Part shown: positions 5,229 to 7,245 of the stretch, in pieces | Position numbering within the stretch: position 1 is the stretch's first letter | How the letters are laid out: each line of letters starts with the position of its first letter | Source of the DNA: Kiritimatiellia bacterium | GTDB taxonomy: Bacteria; Verrucomicrobiota; Kiritimatiellia; B70-G9 | Assembly (NCBI GenBank): GCA_012961745.1 | Contig: DTYT01000230.1 | Location: forward strand, 1-7,245 | Reading direction: 5' to 3' | Length of the DNA: 7,245 nucleotides | Made by a program: the position numbers and the translations under genes | The notes under the pieces: generated by a model | What the model was told of the DNA's origin: nothing | Database searches by the model: none | What the model saw: only the letters and a program-made list of their open reading frames with translations

Positions 5229-6736
5229 CCGCCTCCCTCCGGAGCCTTGTCCCCCGCAGGCTCCCCGGCCGCAACTCTGCCGTGCATGCGAACCAGGGTT
5301 TGCCCGATCAGAGCGCTCAGCCGACGAAACAAGTCCAAAATCTCACCACCCGCCGCTCCACCGAGGCTGCGGCCCACCACGAGCTCTCCCATCCGGCGGC
5401 CGTCATGGCGGACCGGCAACGTGACCGACCAGACACCGACGGTCTCGCTCCCCCGCCCCGGCTTTTCCCAGGTGAAGACCTGGTAATCGGAGTGCTCCCC
5501 GGCAAACAACGTGAGCTTGGCCCATTCCATACCCGAGCCTTCCAGTGCCTCCTCGCAGATCCGCCACATCTGTGGCAGGCTCTGCACGCGTGCACACCGT
5601 GCGGCGGCCCTCTCCAGCGCCAGCCGGGCCCTCATCTCCCGTTCGCGGCGCAGGCGATCCTGGTACATCTTCCCCAGGGCGTCCTGCAGCCGCACGCCGC
5701 TGAACAGGCGAACCGAAACGAACCCTACGACGAAAAATGTGCCCAACAGCAGAACCACGACCTCGCTGCGCGCAATCGTCATCAGGAATGCCAGCGCCCC
5801 TAGACTCACGGTGACAAGATAGAGTGTGATCACCGCCCGACGGTGACTGAAGCCCATGGATACCAGAAGGTGATGAATATGCTGGCGATCCGGCGACGAA
5901 ATCGGCAGCCGCTTGTACCAACGGCGCACAATGGCGACCATCGTATCCACGATGGGCAGTCCCAATGCCACCATCGGGATGAAAAGCGCTACCGCAGTCT
6001 CTGCCTTCCGGGAAGCCCCGACCAGAGACAGGGAAGCGATCAGGAATCCCAGCAGCAGGCTGCCTCCGTCACCGAGAAAAATCCTTGCCGGAGGAAAGTT
6101 GTATATCAGAAAACCCAGCGAAGCTCCGGTCAGCGAAGCCATGAGAAACATGGCCAGGATATTTTCGAAATGCAGCGCAACCACCAGCAGCGTTCCGCCC
6201 GCGAATACCGTCACGCCGGCCGCCAAGCCGTCCAGACCGTCCAGAAGATTAACCGCGTTCATGCATCCCAGGAACCAGAGGATCGTCACCGGCAGAGCGA
6301 ATGCCCCCAGCTCCAACGGAGAGCCGAACGGATTGCTCAACGAATCGATGCGGAATCCCCCCCAGTAAGCGGCCCCGGCGATGGCGAGTTGCCCGGCGAT
6401 TTTCCATCCCGGCTTCAATTCCAGTGCATCGTCCAGCATGCCCAGAACCAGCACACCGGCAGCGCACGCATAGAGCAGCCGAAGCCTACCGATATGTTCC
6501 CATATGTCCCGTGAAATAGTGCTTATCTCCGGAAAGAGCAACAACCCGATCGTAGGCGCCGCGAAGGCCACAAAGACCGGTATCCCTCCGCCGAAGGGGA
6601 CCGGTCGTCCATGCAGCTTGCGGAAGCCATCCGGCAGATCAACCGCGCCCAATCGCACAGCGAGGAACATAATCGCGCGTGTGAGCAGCAACGAACAACC
6701 GAACGCAGTTAGGAATGCGACTCCAATGGTGGTCAT
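5225..6736 (-). CDS. Polyprenyl-phosphate sugar-1-phosphate transferase (WecA/MraY family) with extra C-terminal domain
   Basis: A 503-residue protein; the usual family length is about 320-370. Residues 1 to about 345 are the multi-pass membrane enzyme (about eleven hydrophobic segments) that transfers a HexNAc-1-phosphate from a UDP-sugar to undecaprenyl phosphate, starting glycan assembly at the inner face. Motifs: LPDGFRKLHGRPVPFGGG (34-51), the aspartate pair in LDDALEL (101-107), NAVNLLDGLDGLAAG (160-174), FLGDGGSLLLGF (220-231) and DRQHIHHLL (283-291). Residues about 355-490 are additional and cytoplasmic: a charged helix rich in Arg and Glu (355-385), then an alpha/beta region with SVTLPVRHDGRRMGELVVG (437-455) and a closing helix, which looks GAF-like. 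The HIHHL motif and WecA-type spacing favour an O-antigen/ECA-type initiator over MraY. The sugar is unknown. ATG at 6736; its TGA overlaps the permease TTG. Confidence 0.9.
   Translation of the reverse strand: MTTIGVAFLTAFGCSLLLTRAIMFLAVRLGAVDLPDGFRKLHGRPVPFGGGIPVFVAFAAPTIGLLLFPEISTISRDIWEHIGRLRLLYACAAGVLVLGMLDDALELKPGWKIAGQLAIAGAAYWGGFRIDSLSNPFGSPLELGAFALPVTILWFLGCMNAVNLLDGLDGLAAGVTVFAGGTLLVVALHFENILAMFLMASLTGASLGFLIYNFPPARIFLGDGGSLLLGFLIASLSLVGASRKAETAVALFIPMVALGLPIVDTMVAIVRRWYKRLPISSPDRQHIHHLLVSMGFSHRRAVITLYLVTVSLGALAFLMTIARSEVVVLLLGTFFVVGFVSVRLFSGVRLQDALGKMYQDRLRREREMRARLALERAAARCARVQSLPQMWRICEEALEGSGMEWAKLTLFAGEHSDYQVFTWEKPGRGSETVGVWSVTLPVRHDGRRMGELVVGRSLGGAAGGEILDLFRRLSALIGQTLVRMHGRVAAGEPAGDKAPEGGG
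5236..5240 (-). promoter_or_regulatory. Shine-Dalgarno supporting the TTG start of the permease
   Basis: The coding strand reads GGAGG seven bases before TTG (5228-5226), within the final glycine codons of the upstream gene; a second, closer GGAGG overlaps it at 5232-5236. This supports the non-standard TTG start. Confidence 0.65.
6357..6363 (-). repeat. G7 homopolymer in the initiating transferase gene
   Basis: Seven C on the plus strand read as seven G on the coding strand across Trp125-Gly-Gly127. The frame is intact. It is shorter than the G8 in the glycosyltransferase gene and is a weaker slippage candidate. Confidence 0.7.
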
Positions 6737-6777
6737 GAGCTCTTGCCCCCCATATCAACGCCATTGCATCCGGGAAC

Positions 6778-7245
6778 TCATTCTACCAGCATCAAGGATT
6801 CGGGAGCCATCTCGCGCGCCAGATCAAGAAACCTGCCGGCCAGGATCGGACTGCCCGCGACCCGTTCGGACCGCGAAAGCCACAACCAGCATTCGTAGTT
6901 GGCGGTAGCACGGATAGCCGCCGCCGCACCCAGTTCCCGCGCAAGCTTCCCCAGCGTTATGCGCGTATCCGGCTCGACATCCTCCTCGCCGATCCATTGG
7001 AGAGCACACCATTCCATGTCCAGCAGCAGGTCCGCCGTGCCTGCACTGCCAGCACGAAGCAATTGCAGGTCTAGCATCACCTCTTGCGCCGCCCAGCGCT
7101 TTTCCCACCCCGAGAGATAGTCCCGCCGTCCTTCGGTCAACTGCCAGACGCGCGCGCGGGCGCCTTCCGCTATCAACTCCGAAACGACAAACCAGACCAC
7201 CAGCGCCAGCCCGGCGAGGCCGAACCCGCGCACCAACCCCTCCAC
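6778..7245 (-). CDS. C-terminal part of an unrecognised membrane-anchored protein, cut by the window edge
   Basis: The visible 155 codons are open to the right edge and end with TGA at 6780-6778, 41 bases before the initiating transferase. The first codon in the window is GTG, but this is probably internal, and the true start lies outside. One hydrophobic segment (visible residues about 8-26, LAGLALVVWFVVSELI region) is followed by a soluble, helical, Trp-rich stretch that ends in two Ala/Leu helices, FLDLAREMAPESLMLVE. A last membrane helix followed by a helical repeat-like tail would suit the end of an O-antigen ligase or polymerase-type protein, and the neighbourhood fits, but no family motif is visible. 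Alternatives are a small single-pass anchored protein or a chain-length regulator. I assign no function. Confidence 0.7.
   Translation of the reverse strand: MEGLVRGFGLAGLALVVWFVVSELIAEGARARVWQLTEGRRDYLSGWEKRWAAQEVMLDLQLLRAGSAGTADLLLDMEWCALQWIGEEDVEPDTRITLGKLARELGAAAAIRATANYECWLWLSRSERVAGSPILAGRFLDLAREMAPESLMLVE

Noticed and set aside
4498..5274. 258-codon minus-strand frame over the permease
   Set aside because: Out of frame with the permease, which has clear Wzm motifs and membrane segments; the alternative product has neither.
5843..6514. 223-codon open frame on the plus strand
   Set aside because: Antisense of the initiating transferase; low-complexity Gln/Arg/His-rich product without any domain.
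1..7245. CRISPR array, insertion sequence, tRNA or rRNA, attachment site
   Set aside because: No direct repeats with regular spacers, no transposase motifs, no terminal inverted repeats and no tRNA-like cloverleaf were seen on either strand.

Overview
The window is a piece of a surface-polysaccharide locus from a high-GC bacterium. Every gene I can support lies on the minus strand, so transcription runs from position 7245 towards 1. The genes are packed into what looks like one operon, and both ends of the window cut through genes. The Wzm/Wzt-type ABC exporter together with a WecA/MraY-type initiating enzyme points to a Gram-negative (diderm) organism making an O-antigen or capsule by the ABC-transporter route. 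I cannot name a genus. Strong G/C preference at third codon positions explains several long but meaningless plus-strand open frames.

Layout in transcription order: (1) 7245-6778, the 3' end of an unrecognised protein with one membrane segment and a soluble tail; (2) 6736-5225, a polyprenyl-phosphate sugar-1-phosphate transferase (WecA/MraY family) with an extra C-terminal cytoplasmic domain that looks GAF-like; (3) 5228-4395, the ABC permease (Wzm-like); (4) 4380-3124, the ABC ATPase with a C-terminal Wzt-type carbohydrate-binding domain; (5) 3078-2056, a nitroreductase-family flavoprotein with a long N-terminal helical extension; (6) 2059-929, a polysaccharide pyruvyl transferase family protein; (7) 900-748, a doubtful 50-codon ORF filling the only sizeable gap; (8) 751 to beyond 1, a family 2 glycosyltransferase, open at the left edge.

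Working model: the WecA-type enzyme loads a sugar-1-phosphate on undecaprenyl phosphate at the inner face of the membrane. Glycosyltransferases such as the one at 751-1 extend the chain. The pyruvyl transferase, perhaps with the nitroreductase-like flavoprotein, decorates or caps it. Wzm/Wzt then exports the finished glycan, with the Wzt C-terminal domain reading the chain end. Start and stop codons overlap by four bases at several junctions, each with a different start codon (TTGA, GTGA, possibly ATGA), which suggests translational coupling.

The parts most worth a second look are the nitroreductase-pyruvyl transferase pair, whose joint chemistry is not obvious; the sensor-like tail on the initiating transferase; the idea that Wzt reads a pyruvate-type cap; a G8 tract inside the glycosyltransferase gene; and the possible small gene at 748-900. 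No RNA gene, CRISPR array, insertion sequence, terminator or convincing promoter was found.
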